The notes beneath the pieces are model-generated. The model was not told where the DNA came from and ran no database searches. It was given only the letters and a program-made list of their open reading frames with translations. From Aurelia coerulea (Eukaryota; Cnidaria; Scyphozoa; Semaeostomeae; Ulmaridae), in NCBI GenBank assembly GCA_039566865.1, contig CM076958.1, forward strand, positions 6,238,501 through 6,302,500: 64,000 nucleotides of DNA, read 5' to 3'. The stretch's first letter is position 1; the number at the start of each line of letters is the position of its first letter. Below are positions 50,246-62,009 of this stretch, in pieces. The translations under genes and the position numbers were made by a program.

Positions 50246-52670
50246 CAGGGGCGCACATTCAAATTTTGTTTGGGGGGGGTGTCAGCATGCTCTGGACCGA
50301 CTAAATTTTTCCGGACTGACTGAACGTATAGCAAGCAGCGGTGTGGCCAGGGTAAATTAAGTGGAGGTATTGAAACGAGGGGGTCCCCAGGAAAATTTTT
50401 GGGGCTGCGCCCTTTATTTTGGCTTAGAATGCATCTCCCAATATCATGCTTGCTTTTAGCGACAAGGAAACCTGGATTGTTTTGTGACAATTATGCTATA
50501 GATCATCGCACGAGGAAAATTTTTGAAGACCGATCCCTTACTTTGGCTTAGAATGCATCTCCCAATATCTAATCATGTTTGCTTTTAGCGACAAGGAAAC
50601 CTGGATCGTTTTGTGACAATTATGCTATAAATCAGCGCACGCGGAAAATTTTTGAAGACAGATCCTTTACTTTGGCTTAGAATGCATCTCCCAATATCAT
50701 GCTTGCCTTTAGCGACAAGGAAACCTTGATCGTTTTGTGACAATAATGCTATAAATCATCGCACGAGGAAAATTTTTGAAGACAGATCCTTTACTTTGGC
50801 TTGGAATGCATCTCCCAATATCATGCTTGCCTTTAGCGACAAGGAAACCTTGATCGTTTTGTGGCAATTATGCTATAAATCAGCACACGAGGAAAATTTT
50901 TGAAGAAAGATCCTTTACTTTGGCTTAGAATGCATCCCCCAATATAATGCTTGCCTTTAGCGACAAGGAAACCTTGATCGTTTTGTGACAATAATGCTAT
51001 AAATCATCGCACTAGGAAAATTTTTGAAGAAAGATCCTTTACTTTGGCTTAGAATGCATCTCCCAGTATCATGCTTGCCTGTAGCGACAAGGAAACCTTG
51101 ATCGTTTTGTGGCAATTATGCTATAAATCAGCACACGAGGAAAATTTTTGAAGAAAGATCCTTTACTTTGGCTTAGAATGCATCCCCCAATATAATGCTT
51201 GCCTTTTTAGCGACAAGGAAACCTTGATCGTTTTGTGACAGTTATGCTATAAATCAGCACACGAGGAAAATTTTTGAAGAAAGATCCATTACTTTGGCTT
51301 AGAATGCATCCCCCAATATAATGCTTGCCTTTAGCGACAAGGAAACCTTGATCGTTTTGTGACAATTATGCTATAAATCAGCACGCGAGGAAAATTTTTG
51401 AAGAAAGATCCTTTACTTTGGCTTAGAATGCATCCCCCAATATAATGCTTGCCTTTAGCAACAAGGAAACCTTGATCGTTTTGTGACAATTATGCTATAA
51501 ATCAGCACATGAGGAAAATTTTTGAAGAAAGATCCTTTACTTTGGCTTAGAATGCATCCCCCAATATAATGCTTGCCTTTAGCGACAAGGAAACCTTGAT
51601 CGTTTTGTGACAATTATGCTATAAATCAGCACACGAGGAAAATTTTTGAAGAAAGATCCTTTACTTTGGCCTAGAATCCATCTCCCAATATCATGCATGC
51701 CTTTAGCGACAAGGAAACCTTGATCGTTTTGTGACAATAATGCTATAAATCATCGCACGAGGAAACTTTTTGAAGAAAGATCCTTTACTTTGGCTTAGAA
51801 TGCATCTCCCAATATCATGCTTGCCTTTAGCGACAAGGAAACCTTGATCGTTTTGTGACAATAATGCTATAAATCATCGCACGAGGAAAATTTTTGAAGA
51901 AAGATCCTTTACTTTGGCTTAGAATGCATCACAGACTTAGAGTTTTAAGTATAGGCGTAATCTTAAGAACAACGATTTCTTCACCGCCAAGCCTTGCAAA
52001 AGCGACTTGTTTCAGTACGTTTGTCCTCTAAGAAGGTTTTCCCTTATGATCATAGTGTCAGCAGTGTTAGCTTTTGGTAAAAGCGTATGCCACCTTTGAT
52101 GGATAACATTTGTTACCCATGTCTCCTTTATTTTTTGGGATTCATACACAAGTGTCTGTTTTCCAACGCCACATAACTACCACCACCGGCACCCCAGTGC
52201 CAGATTTGAAATTTTGAGTATTTGTAACAGCATTGTTCCTTGGGACAATCTTTGCACAACAAACACCTTCCATTTTGTGTTAGACCGCTTTCTACAAGCC
52301 AATGATTGCTTGCCCCTAAAAATGGAAGCCGCTAAGAAATTTGTTTAAATGCCATCCTCTGCTTTGGCTTAGAACGACTCTCTCAGTTATTGTCCAGCAC
52401 TTCTTGTGAATATTCTAACTGTCGTCATGGGTCGACCTTTGCCCAAAACATTTAAAATTGGACTAACTTTGATTCAAACTATTTTGGACCTTTCGAGCTT
52501 CGTCGTGGTTTGTCGGTCCATGAAAAAGTCGGTCCACGAAGTCGGTCCATTCGATATTGTCGTGGACCGACTTTTGCCTCTTGAGAAAATTTTTGGACCG
52601 ACTCAGAAATTATTGGGGGGGGGGTGTCTCACCCCCCCCCCCCCACACCCCCCCCTAATGTGCGCCCCTG
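50246..52670. mobile_element. hAT element, 2.4 kb, non-autonomous, with internal tandem array
   Basis: CAGGGGCGCACATT at the left and its exact reverse complement AATGTGCGCCCCTG at the right are flanked by GGTCCATA (50238-50245 and 52671-52678). G tracts lie just inside both ends (50271 and 52615). A GGACCGAC motif recurs near both ends (50293 and 52440-52600), possibly as transposase-binding subterminal repeats. There is no transposase. About 1.5 kb is a tandem array. Confidence 0.88.
50415..51932 (+). repeat. 124-bp tandem array, about 13 copies
   Basis: The block TTGGCTTAGAATGCATC recurs at 50418, 50543, 50672, 50796, 50920, 51044, 51168, 51294, 51418, 51542, 51666, 51790 and 51914, mostly at exact 124-base steps. 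Each unit holds GCGACAAGGAAACCTTGATC, GTTTTGTGACAAT, GCTATAAATCA and GAGGAAAATTTTTGAAGA. Copies differ by a few bases. Outer copies are more diverged than inner ones, as expected for unequal exchange. Confidence 0.95.
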
Positions 52671-52739
52671 GGTCCATAGTAGTTAGACTTTTCAGTCTCA
52701 TCTCCATCTTTGAAAATTGGAGTAACTCTAGCAACCGAA

Positions 52740-53160
52740 TTGCAGGAAATCTAGCATTGACCAAGGTTTCTCCATGTCGCTGTCGAAAAGTAAACAGAAA
52801 TATGAAATTCGATTGCAGGAAATCTAGCCTAGTTTTTTTAATCAGACTTGGCAAAGTTGTAGATCAACAACGTAGCTAAAGATGGAACGAAAAAAAATGA
52901 ACATTTTTCGAGTAGTTTTGGAGATAAATCCACTTATCTGAAATTAACAATAAGATTTGAACTAGGATTTGCGAAACCAGGGTTGACGGAAACATTGCGA
53001 TTTATACATCTTTCGATTGCCCAGATTATACAGAACAACATCCTTTTTACCGCATTTCGATAGGCCAAATAATATTGGAGAAATTAACTGTTTTCTGAGG
53101 AGAGTGGTTTTGCGAAACGGCATCTTGCTGTGCACTAGAGCGGAAAGCACAGTTACCTTA
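52740..53160. repeat. Intact copy of the dispersed repeat split at 29260/32794
   Basis: CATGTCGCTGTCGAAAAGTA, GGCAAAGTTGTAGATCAACA, GATAAATCCACTT and AAACATTGCGATTTATA.ATC match the other copy. The junction GAGGAGAGTGGTTTTGCGAA is uninterrupted here and serves as the empty site for the LINE at 29603. Confidence 0.75.
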
Positions 53161-53360
53161 ACTTTCCATGAGTCGGGAAAACGACTTGTTTCAATGGATG
53201 TATTGAACAAGAAAGCAAGCGAGTTTTCAATAAAATGCAGCTCATGCTTCAGACAGTGGCTAGAGATGTTGTCAGTCCCAAAGCTCTTTTCTGTCTCAAC
53301 CATGGCGAACGCATCCCTGATCTCCTGCACCAGGGTGGGTGAAGCGTTGGATGACACCAA
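53100..53360 (-). pseudogene. LINE ORF2 fragment just before the RT fingers
   Basis: The minus strand from 53340 reads VQEIRDAFAMVETEKSFGTD, then LKHELHFIENSLAFLFNTSI and SRFPDSWKV before breaking. The same region in the LINE at 29603 reads KKSLGFGTDGI, NIFNLSIATGVFPDCWKIA. It is a short isolated piece. Sequence beyond 53155 toward lower coordinates is the dispersed repeat. Confidence 0.7.
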
Positions 53361-53499
53361 GGATCCTGGGTGAAAAATGGCTATTTAATAGTTTAGTTAC
53401 ATTCTATCTTTTCGCTGTTACCAGACACGCCATTCATTTACAGTGAACAACGTCTGACGAAAAAGCTTTACATATCGTTAACCTGGCTTTAATTTCAAT

Positions 53500-53596
53500 G
53501 TAGACTTGCCCCAAGTCTATTTCGTCAACTGTAATAAGTCTATCTTAACTTTTCCCTTCAATTTTTTTTGACGAAATAGACTTTGGGCAAGTCTAC
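53500..53596. repeat. 97-bp foldback MITE
   Basis: GTAGACTTGCCCCAAGTCTA and TTTCGTCA are matched by TGACGAAATAGACTTTGGGC and AAGTCTAC. TTTCAAT(G) flanks both ends. The TAGACT terminus resembles the MITE at 23182. Confidence 0.78.
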
Positions 53597-53599
53597 TTT

Positions 53600-55572
53600 C
53601 AATGCAACGTTCACATTTTGTAATTGACAATGGGCTGAATTTAAGCAGGAAGTAAAAAGAAAAACAGAATTTACGACAGGAATTCTATTTTATTAGTGCA
53701 TCTCTCGCACAATACATTTGGTTTTATATACACTGATTAGGCAGGTGAAATGACATAACGAAAGGTTGGATAAAATTCACTAAATTCAACTGAGGAGAGA
53801 AGTAATTACATCACGGGAGGTAGGAAACTCAGAATTAAAAATAAGATTTTCGTATGATACATCGAGTCTTTATTACATCGATTTCATTATTTCTGATACA
53901 CACAGTATCCCTGCGCGTGGCAGATTGACATGACCTTGGGAAATTATGTACTGAAACGAAAGGAGCTTCCGCTCGAGTGGCACCATGGCTCTTGGTCATG
54001 TCAACCTTCCATGCGCGAATCAAAGTATCAGAAATAAAATAACAAGCTAAGAAGCCTCAACCTATCATAGGGAAATCCTATCTTCAATTCTGAGTGTCCT
54101 ACAGCCCGTGATTACGTAGGCTTCAGTCGCAAAAGGAATGCTATGTTTATGTGGAATACGTATTAAATTGCATAAATAACATCCATGATATACTCTGAAT
54201 TATTAATTGTTTGGCTTTCTTAGACTTAATCTAAAATATCGACAATACTTCTACACGCCCAAAACATTGATATTTTCACCAAATGACATGGACAGCGAAA
54301 AACACGGTAGAAGACTGTGCTGTGGCTGAGACAATCTCCTCAAAGAAATACGAAGATTTCAGGGACAAGTTCTTCCATGCAAAAGATTGCGGTTAAGAGA
54401 CTCCTGCACATGGTTTCTTAAATGAGGGGCATCACTGATTCCCCTGATTGGATCTTTAAGACTTGGGGTCTAATTTCTGTCTTTCAGGTCCACTATAATT
54501 GAGTACTTGGTAGAAATTTAGCTTAGAACTAATCAACATCGATAAGTTTCAAACTGTAAAGTTTCGGATAAATATCTAGGAACAAAAATGTCCCGATGAC
54601 GAGAGACAAATTTCTGGAAAACGGAGGTTCTTCAAGGTCAAAGCTTGTTCAACAATCCTTCGAGCCTGTCAGATCTGATTTGGATGCCTCGTCTCAGAGC
54701 TGAACAGTCTATCTTAGTTTTGGCCGAAATTTCTTCATGTTTTTGCTCCACAGATATTCGAATAACAGTGTAAGAAGGGATCGTTATATTGGGTATGACA
54801 TTGGCTAAATATCACGACGATTAACGAGGATAACGGAGAAATATCAAGTCTGTGCCAAGGACAACTTCCATATGCATGGAGTTGGCGCGCCACGAGCTTA
54901 TCCTTCGCATTTTCACGCCTGAGCAAGAATAAGAGCATACGCTTAAAGGAACGGGGATTTTCCAAATATTTAATCTAGGCACATTACATATGCGAACATT
55001 GGATGAATGTCATGGCTATGCCAAGGACAACTCCCTTAGCTGGTGTGCCACGGAATTAACCCTACCATGGTCAATACCGGGCAAAGATGCGAGCATTCTT
55101 CTTCTAAAAGTCAGTGTGAGGGAGGCAGGGGGGGGGGGGGGGATTTGAAAAATATTGAAGACCTATGAAAAAGAAATTATTGCTGAAACTTTTCAGGATG
55201 ATCAGCTAGCACTGGTGACATCAATAGTCGGATAAGATTCAAAAGAGAAAAACTACACTTGAAACAGCGCACTTCTTAGAGTCCACTACAGTTTTTCATA
55301 CACAACATATTTCATAAGAGTGCACCGTTAATATTTTTCATCTTTCTCTTTCGAATTGTATCAATCGACTTCTGTGACTGGTGTCAGACGAACACTTTAG
55401 GCAATTTTGACGTGCTATCCAATGACTAAGTTCAAAGCACGAAGACTTTCCAGCTGTAATCATTTCCAACAGAAAACGGTGCATAATAGTGATGGTAGCC
55501 AATGAATTGCACATGTATCTAAAATATAATACGACGCGACGATGGTTGGACAACTGGACAAGCATGCTTCTA
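53600..55572. other. No supported gene
   Basis: Two kilobases with short frames only. A run of 15 G at 55128-55142 may be a relic end of a G-tract element. GACATGACCAAGAGCCATGG-like inverted wording occurs at 53930-54000 (CATGACCTTGGG / CTTGGTCATGTCAACC). Confidence 0.45.
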
Positions 55573-55793
55573 CCCGGGGGGGGGGGGGGGGGGGGGTTAT
55601 CCCTTATACCAATTTTCCGAAAAAGTATACCAAAATCGTTCTTTAAACCAAAATCGCGAAAATCGATACCGTTCCTTATACCAAAATCGTGAAAATCGAT
55701 ACCGTTCCTTATACCAAAATCGCGAAAATTGATACCCTTCCCGATGGCACGTCCCCGTACCCAAAATATGTGAAGTACTCCCCCCCCCCCGGG
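55573..55793 (-). mobile_element. CCCGGGG-tract element D (subfamily 3)
   Basis: On the minus strand the head is CCCGGGGGGGGGGAGTACTT, CACATATTTTGGG and ACGGGGACGTGCCATCGGG. Phrases GGGTATCAATTTTCGCG and GGTATCGATTTTC(A/G)CG, with TTTTGGTATAAGGAAC between them, repeat at about 32 bases. The other end is a 19-base G tract on the plus strand. GCTTCTA (7 bases) flanks both sides. Confidence 0.88.
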
Positions 55794-56632
55794 GCTTCTA
55801 ATCTGGCTCAAGAGGGGAAGGACAACACTTGACTTACTATATGAGATGCAGTTTTTACGTTGTTCGCCACTCTGCCAAGGATGCAGACCCATCAAGAAGA
55901 TAGTGTGCATTTCCTTCAACGCGAGTCTGGCACTCAGGCTATAAGCCTTACGACCCTTACGCAGGGACCCTTACGAGCTTTGTAGGTAGGTATCGATAAC
56001 TGAGGCTCTTGGTCTTCGACAATGCCTGGACACTATTCCTACCAAGCCTAATCTAAAGAAAACTGTTTGGAATTAACTGCTATTCTCTAACAAATATTTA
56101 CCATAAGATTACGATTTTTGGCTATCACTACAAGACTTTAAATGTATGTCAAACAGCAGGTGATTATGGAAAAGTGGCGGAAAGGGGCTTTTATTACAGT
56201 ACCATTCACCAATGGACTGTTGCTTCCTCAATCAAAAAGCGCAACGCATCTTGGCAAAATGCCACTTACAGCATTATTTCCATAGTTACCTGGTAGAACA
56301 GAACTGAAAAGACCTTCGAAAAGGTTGCAGTCTCAAAGAGCTTCGGATTAAATTTTAGTGGTAGAGCGGGTTCTTTGAAAATTTATGAATTTTGTAGCTT
56401 TGGGTAAACTCGTAAAAATTTCCCTAAACCGGGCTAGCAGCATCTTCAAAATAGTTGCAAGGTAAAAATTATCACCTAACCCATGGAAGAGAAGGGGCTA
56501 TGGATAAAGCGACCAATTTCTGGCGCGAAATTCCCTTAGATCAGTGAACGAGTATCATGAGTACGTGAACAATTCCGTTTCAAACAACTCGACAGAAATA
56601 CTACGGATCTTCTATTTCCTTCAACTTATAAC
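55794..56632. other. No supported gene
   Basis: Anonymous AT-rich sequence between two G-tract elements. Frames are short and carry no recognisable motif. Confidence 0.45.
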
Positions 56633-56924
56633 CCCGGGGGGGGGGTACATAACATGTTCAGGGTACGGGTATGTGCCGCCCATATGGGTGGGTTTTTGGG
56701 CCCAAAATTCTCTAAACAAGGGTCCTTTTTCGGCAAATTTTCCATAAACATGGGTTGGGTTTCGCAAAAATTCGCAAAAAAATGGTTAAATTGGGCAGTT
56801 TTCCGCCAAAATTCATCATAAAAGTGGGTATCAAAAGCATGTTTCGGTAATTAGAAGAGGGTAGCTTTCTGAAAACCGGGCAGCAGACCCCCGTCCATCC
56901 ACAAGTCATGTACCCCCCCCCGGG
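56633..56924 (+). mobile_element. CCCGGGG-tract element E (subfamily 1)
   Basis: Nearly identical to element A (38644-38933) from CCCGGGGGGGGGTAC through TATGTGCCGCCCATATGGGT to GACCCCCGTCCATCC and GTACCCCCCCCCGGG. The flanks are CTTATAAC and CTTATGAC (8 bases, one mismatch). Length is 292 versus 290 bases. Confidence 0.9.
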
Positions 56925-59230
56925 CTTATGACATTAGTTGGGTTGTCCAAAGGAGCTTGCATGGCTTTTATCAAAAGGCGCTTAGCTACGGGCCAGAACA
57001 GGGCTTCTATTTCGGGTTGGGTGGGAGGCATCAATATTTGCCGTCAATTATAGTGGTAAACAACCCAAGCCGCTGACCTGCAGAATATCATCATTCAACA
57101 GGTGGCCACTATTGCTCTCTGCATCACGTCTGCCTCGCTCACGTCTGAATCTGCTTTTTCTCAATGACAACAACATAAACGATTTGAATTGCTACCCATT
57201 TGCCAAAAGAGAATGCTACAACTTTTGACGTTAAGAAAAATGAAACTGGCCATGCCCACAACTCAGTAAAGGAAAATTTTTCATGATCAACGACCCAAGT
57301 AACAGAGGGGCATAACTAAAACAAAGGGGTTGGGGCGAGGCTTGTTACAACACGCACAATAATTTGAGCCAGTACTAAAGCTTCTTAAAATCATCAGATC
57401 TTGAGTACTCGTACTGTAATTTGTTAGCCAATAAAGATTTTTCAACTGATTTTTGTTGATATGGGAGTTCACAGCATATCTGTTCACCCACGCAGTATTG
57501 GACGATTGAACATCTAAGGACCCTCAAGTAAAGACTTGACAGTAATTGTTTTTCTGTCAATATCAAACAACCACAACAATGTCAGCTGTAGTCACTTTGA
57601 ACAGGAGTCAATTTTCATGGCTCTGATTTCAAAAAATCTGACAACACAGTATCACTATATCATAAAGACAGGGCACGCAGGTGACAAGGGCATGGAACTT
57701 TCCTGTAAAGAGGTGTCTTCCTGGCACATTTTGTTAACATATAGTGATCATCCAGTTTGGGAGTTAAACAAAATACTTTTCATATTTGAAAAATTTTGGA
57801 ATAATATAATTTGAAGGCATGAGTGACGGATGTGCTGAACGTTTTTAACTGATCCCACACTGCTCATAACCTCATAACTCAGATTGAAAACAATTAGCAG
57901 GTTTATGATTGCCTTATGCCAAATGAGAAAAGTGTGGCAATTCAAGCTCATTTTCCCTATTTCAAAATTGCTGTAGTCAGTGTTGCATTATTCATACTTT
58001 GGTTCTTCTTCATAAAGATCTTTCTGTACAGTTTTAGGCATAGAGATGGCTCACATGAGTGGCACGCAAACCAAATTTGACATTTTGATGCTTGTACACC
58101 ATGTGAAACATCAAACCCCAAAAGTTCTCTTTTTTTAAAACAGCAATGGCCACAGGTGACACATTTAAGTACTTCTGCTTTTCAGAATATGCCTGTAATT
58201 GTTGCATTTAAAAGAAGTTGGAACTTTGGTCAAAATCCAAAAAAGTAACATATCAATTGAAAAACCGTGTTGTTCTCTTTCCATTTTGGACTTAGTCCGA
58301 TACATAAAGGCAGTGGGATAAAAGTACCAACATACTTTTTTTGTGATGTCATGAAAAATGTCACTTATGGTCAAAATGTCACTTACGGTCCCATGTTAAA
58401 TCTGATTCTATGAGAGGTCTCCAAATCAGTGTTCAAAAGTGGGTTTCTTCACTTTTTGAGGGGGCGACAAAAGACATTTCATTGGGAAGGGAGTAAAATT
58501 GCTTTCAGGCACCACACATTGTTCTTGACATGTGCAACCATTTGTGCTAAAACTTGGGGTAATCCCCCAGTTAAGGTATGGGGGGCTTCATTGAAGGGGA
58601 GTGGTCAGAGACCAAAATCGAAGACGAGTCAATTTTGGTGCTTTTCTTTGGTGCTCAAGTTTGGCTGTCATTTTCTAAAATTTCGAAACAATTGGGGCGC
58701 TTTTTATCAAGAGCTTAATTGATTTGATTTTCCTGGGATAGGGTTTCCATTAAACACTTAATTTTTGGCATATGAATATTGGACAAACTACTTTCATACA
58801 AAACATTTTCAGGTCTTATGGAATTTTGGACACTGTTACAAAATTTCAGATGACAATGGAAAATGGAAAATGGCAAATTTACAATTTTCTTTGGTTCTTT
58901 AAATGATAAAAATATTACAATTCTTCTGCCTGTATTTCTTATTAGACGGGATCCTCCTCAAAACTTTTGATTTAGTGATTATTTTTGAAGATGATATGAA
59001 TGCTATCGATTCACAAAGTAGCTCTCCCTCCTATGCAAAATGTTGTGTGTGCAAGAAGACATTGCGTCTTAACAGCAAACATTCTTCCTTCTGATTTTGT
59101 TTTTGTACAAAATTTTAGACACAAAATATTTTGGAACACACAAATCTTGCACACTATAACATTTTTGGAATTTTGAATTATCCAGAAATATCCTCATCCA
59201 AAATTGTTTGCATTTAATGTTTTGTCACTC
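56925..59230. other. No supported gene
   Basis: About 2.3 kb of AT-rich sequence. Several frames of 60-100 codons on both strands lack motifs, splice context or repeat identity. GGAAAATGGAAAATGGCAAA near 58858 is a short local repeat. Confidence 0.45.
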
Positions 59231-59555
59231 TGGGGTGGGGGGTACTTAGTCTATTTATCCGACAGGGATGTGCCGTTGTTTAGGGTATCGTTTTCACCAA
59301 TTTTCCTTGCACAAGGTATTAAAATAAGGCCATTTTTCTGGAGCATGTTTGCAAAACATGTCAAAAGGGGACATTTTGTTAGATCTGGTTATTTTTCGGT
59401 CAAATTTTCATTTTTTGCAGTATACTTTTCATCAATTTTTTCAAGAATTATCATCATTTATCATTTGGAGCGAAAAATTCTGGAGCAGGGCAAAAAGAAA
59501 TATTTGTGGGCACACCCCTATACAAAGTTAAGTCAAGTACCCCTTCTCCCCCGGG
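59231..59555 (+). mobile_element. CCCGGGG-tract element F (subfamily 2, diverged)
   Basis: Starts TGGGGTGGGGGGTAC, so the G tract is interrupted by T, and ends CTCCCCCGGG. The head TTAGTCTATTTATCCGAC..GGGATGTGCCG and phrases GGGTATCGTTTTCACC and AGGTATTAAAATAAGG match elements B and C. TGTCACTC flanks both sides perfectly (59223-59230 and 59556-59563). Length is 325 bases, the same as B. Confidence 0.9.
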
Positions 59556-59563
59556 TGTCACTC

Positions 59564-60412
59564 CTTTGAAAAGTGCAAAAAGTGTGACCGGAAGGATGTC
59601 AAATCAATTTAAGTGATTTCTAGTGAAAACAAAGATTTCTACAGAGCGATTTGCCCCCTGGGATATGACGCAACCTCTTTTTACTGAGGGCATCATATTT
59701 TTAAACATCACAAGTACCCATGGTTTCACAACTTCATCATAAGATTCCAAGTTTCATTACCTCTCTTGACCCACTTCTGCACATTCAAAGTTACTGTTGG
59801 CAACATGTGGATTTAGCAACAACAGTTGAGCATGCAATGATAGTCAACATTGCAGCAATTTGACATTACATTAACAGCAACAACATTCCTTTAATTGCAT
59901 TTCCATAGTCGTACTGTCTCTTGATGAATTTTACAAATTTCAGTCTTCAATTGGATGGCTTTTCTGAGATGAATAAATAGTTCCCAGGCTCCAGGCAATC
60001 CTTAACTAAATTTGACATTTCAAACGACTTGAAAACGTGTAACATGTGAGCAGTTTTGCTTACAGTTTCATTCGTGATGACTTTGGTGAGACGAATGACT
60101 AGTTCTCAGGCTCCATGACTGTTGAGTGTTTAACCATAGTCGACATTTCAATGATTTGACATTAGATTAAAAACACACGGTTTTGCCAGCAAGGAAGTTT
60201 GTCAATATCTCACTTGTAACCACATTTCAAAGTGACGACATGCAATGCAGTGGTACGGCTTGTCTCAATTTTGGAGTGCAAGTTTTCTCCATTGAGATGG
60301 CGAAAAAACTGAGCCGACGTGTGTTGCGTTATGAGCATTCCGACGATACCACAGGGGAATATACAAGCGTGTCGTATTACATGATCAGATCAGATTTCAC
60401 AGCAAGTCGTAC
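59564..60412. other. Intergenic or intron of the gene starting at 61401
   Basis: If the donor at 60413 is used, this is the first intron of that gene. CAATTTGACATTA(C/G)ATTAA-type wording recurs at 59858 and 60151, and AATGA(C/A)TAGTTC(C/T)CAGGCTCCA at 59963 and 60092, hinting at an old local duplication. No next exon was recognised. Confidence 0.45.
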
Positions 60413-61401
60413 CTTAGTAAAGCTTTCAATGTCATATAGCTGCAAACTGCTTTGTTGATCATCTCCCTGTTGCGGTCTTTCGTCTCACAAACAGCATTTC
60501 TCCTCTGTGACATATAACCCTTTTCATTCAATATGTAATTGGTCCAAGTCCTTTTACTTTGGCAGTCGCAAAAACTCCGCGGCATACACTGTACAAGAGT
60601 CCGTAAATGTGCATTCAACGCAGCAAACTTTGCTTTATGGCAAATGCTAGGGTCAACACAACGGTGCTCATTGTAAACAAGCTTGAGAAAACATTGATCC
60701 TCACTACAACTGCTGCCCTCAGTGATCGAACTTCGAAGGTCAGATATAGTTCGTAATAAGTCGCTGCCTCTTAGATCGAATAAACTGTCCTCAAACTTTT
60801 GCGTGTATGAACCTGTTGAACTTGTCCGCTTGGTGTTTTGTTGTGAACCTCGCGACCTAAAAATCCTTGGGAGACATCCACATTGAGAGCAAATACCTCC
60901 TGAAGGTTCAATGGATATTTCGTCTGGTTTATACCTCGAGTCTTGTTCGACAAATTCCCCAAAGTTATCATTCAAATCGACAGTATCAGGCTCGTCAAAT
61001 GTGCGATGTTCACTTGCTCCTTCAAGCAGTGGTGGTGTGTCATTTCCCAAGTCGTAATCACACTTTAAATGATCATCCTTTTCGTGTTTTCGTAATCTTG
61101 CAATACTGCCACTACTGTGACTTTCTCGACTCATTAATAAATTTGATACATTACTGTGTTTAGATCCAACGCTTTCGAATGACAAAAATCCACTATCTGA
61201 CTCTGAAGTTCTGGCCTCTGGGTAGCCATCATCTCTCGGTATTTTTCGTGGTTTTAACGTCCTAGGACTGCAAGACTTCTCTCGTTTGCCTTTAGGAGGC
61301 TCGCTGGTCGCCCTCCTTCGAGACCTTCGTAGTAGTAAACAACCTATGGAGGTTTTAGTTTTCTTGATCGATCGATCTTTTCTGCTAGAATCTCCCATCA
61401 T
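60413..61401 (-). CDS. First coding exon of an unknown serine-rich protein
   Basis: ATG at 61401 (followed by a second ATG) opens 329 codons. The exon ends CTAAG/GTACGA (donor at 60412), and the frame stops soon after, so more exons are likely to the left. The N-terminus is basic (SSRKDRSIKKTKTS, RRSRRRA), followed by a serine-rich acidic stretch with SESDSGFLSFES. The C-terminal third has paired cysteines (CSQCGC, CFLKLVYNEHRCVDPSIC, FCDCQSK) and looks folded. No signal peptide or membrane segment is evident. I do not recognise the family. The long frame, ATG context, codon quality and lack of repeats make it a real gene. DSGFLS fits the DSGxxS pattern recognised by beta-TrCP when phosphorylated, which is only a hint. 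Confidence 0.75.
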
Positions 61402-62001
61402 TACGTGCAATTGCTGTATTCCATCTCGATCTGTAAGCGGAGCGGAGCGGTGATGAGGCGATCTTGTGAAATTAGACCTGTAATCCCTTTTCCCTCAAAG
61501 ATCAACGTCCAAATGGTGAAATTTCCCGCTGTTAAAGCTCGACGAGGCGCTGCTCACACATAAATCCTACTGTTTTCAATAAGTGGTCATGGCTCCGGTA
61601 AACATGGCACAATAACCAATGCAAATTCTCACTTTTATTCTTTTTCAAATATTGTGACTGGCAGAACATGGTCGAAGGCTACCCGATCTATGGACCTGTC
61701 AACTGTCTCCTAACCACTAACAATCCTCGAGTTCTTTTGACATATTTCATTCCCGCAGTTTCCTCTAGGAACGCTACTCAACAAATCCGCACACTACTGA
61801 GCATAGAAGGCTCTTTGTGTGATATGGACGACAAGAAAACAATAGACTTGTCATGAACGATCAACAGTCTCACAATTAACACGATTTTCCTGTCATTCTG
61901 TTGTTGGTATAGGAAATGAGGCTATATAGACTAGACGGTGAATGCAGCCTAAGAAAAACAGACCTTCACCAAGGGTGTTAAGATAAGATGCGGTTTTCTG
62001 A
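61402..62001. other. Upstream region of the unknown gene
   Basis: Includes GGAGCGGAGCGGTGATGAGG near 61438 and is somewhat richer in CG than its surroundings, so it may contain the minus-strand promoter. No TATA box is obvious. Confidence 0.4.
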
Positions 62002-62009
62002 CATGTTTA

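Noticed and set aside
50415..51932. Regular 124-base repeats resembling a CRISPR-like array
   Set aside because: There are no short repeats separated by unique spacers. The whole unit repeats and the array lies inside a hAT element in a eukaryotic genome.
52406..52879. 157-codon frame with a proline run
   Set aside because: It spans the right end of the hAT element and a C tract, so it is an accident of base composition.
60397..60412. Last codons of the unknown gene before a stop
   Set aside because: They follow a likely donor at 60412 and are better explained as intron.
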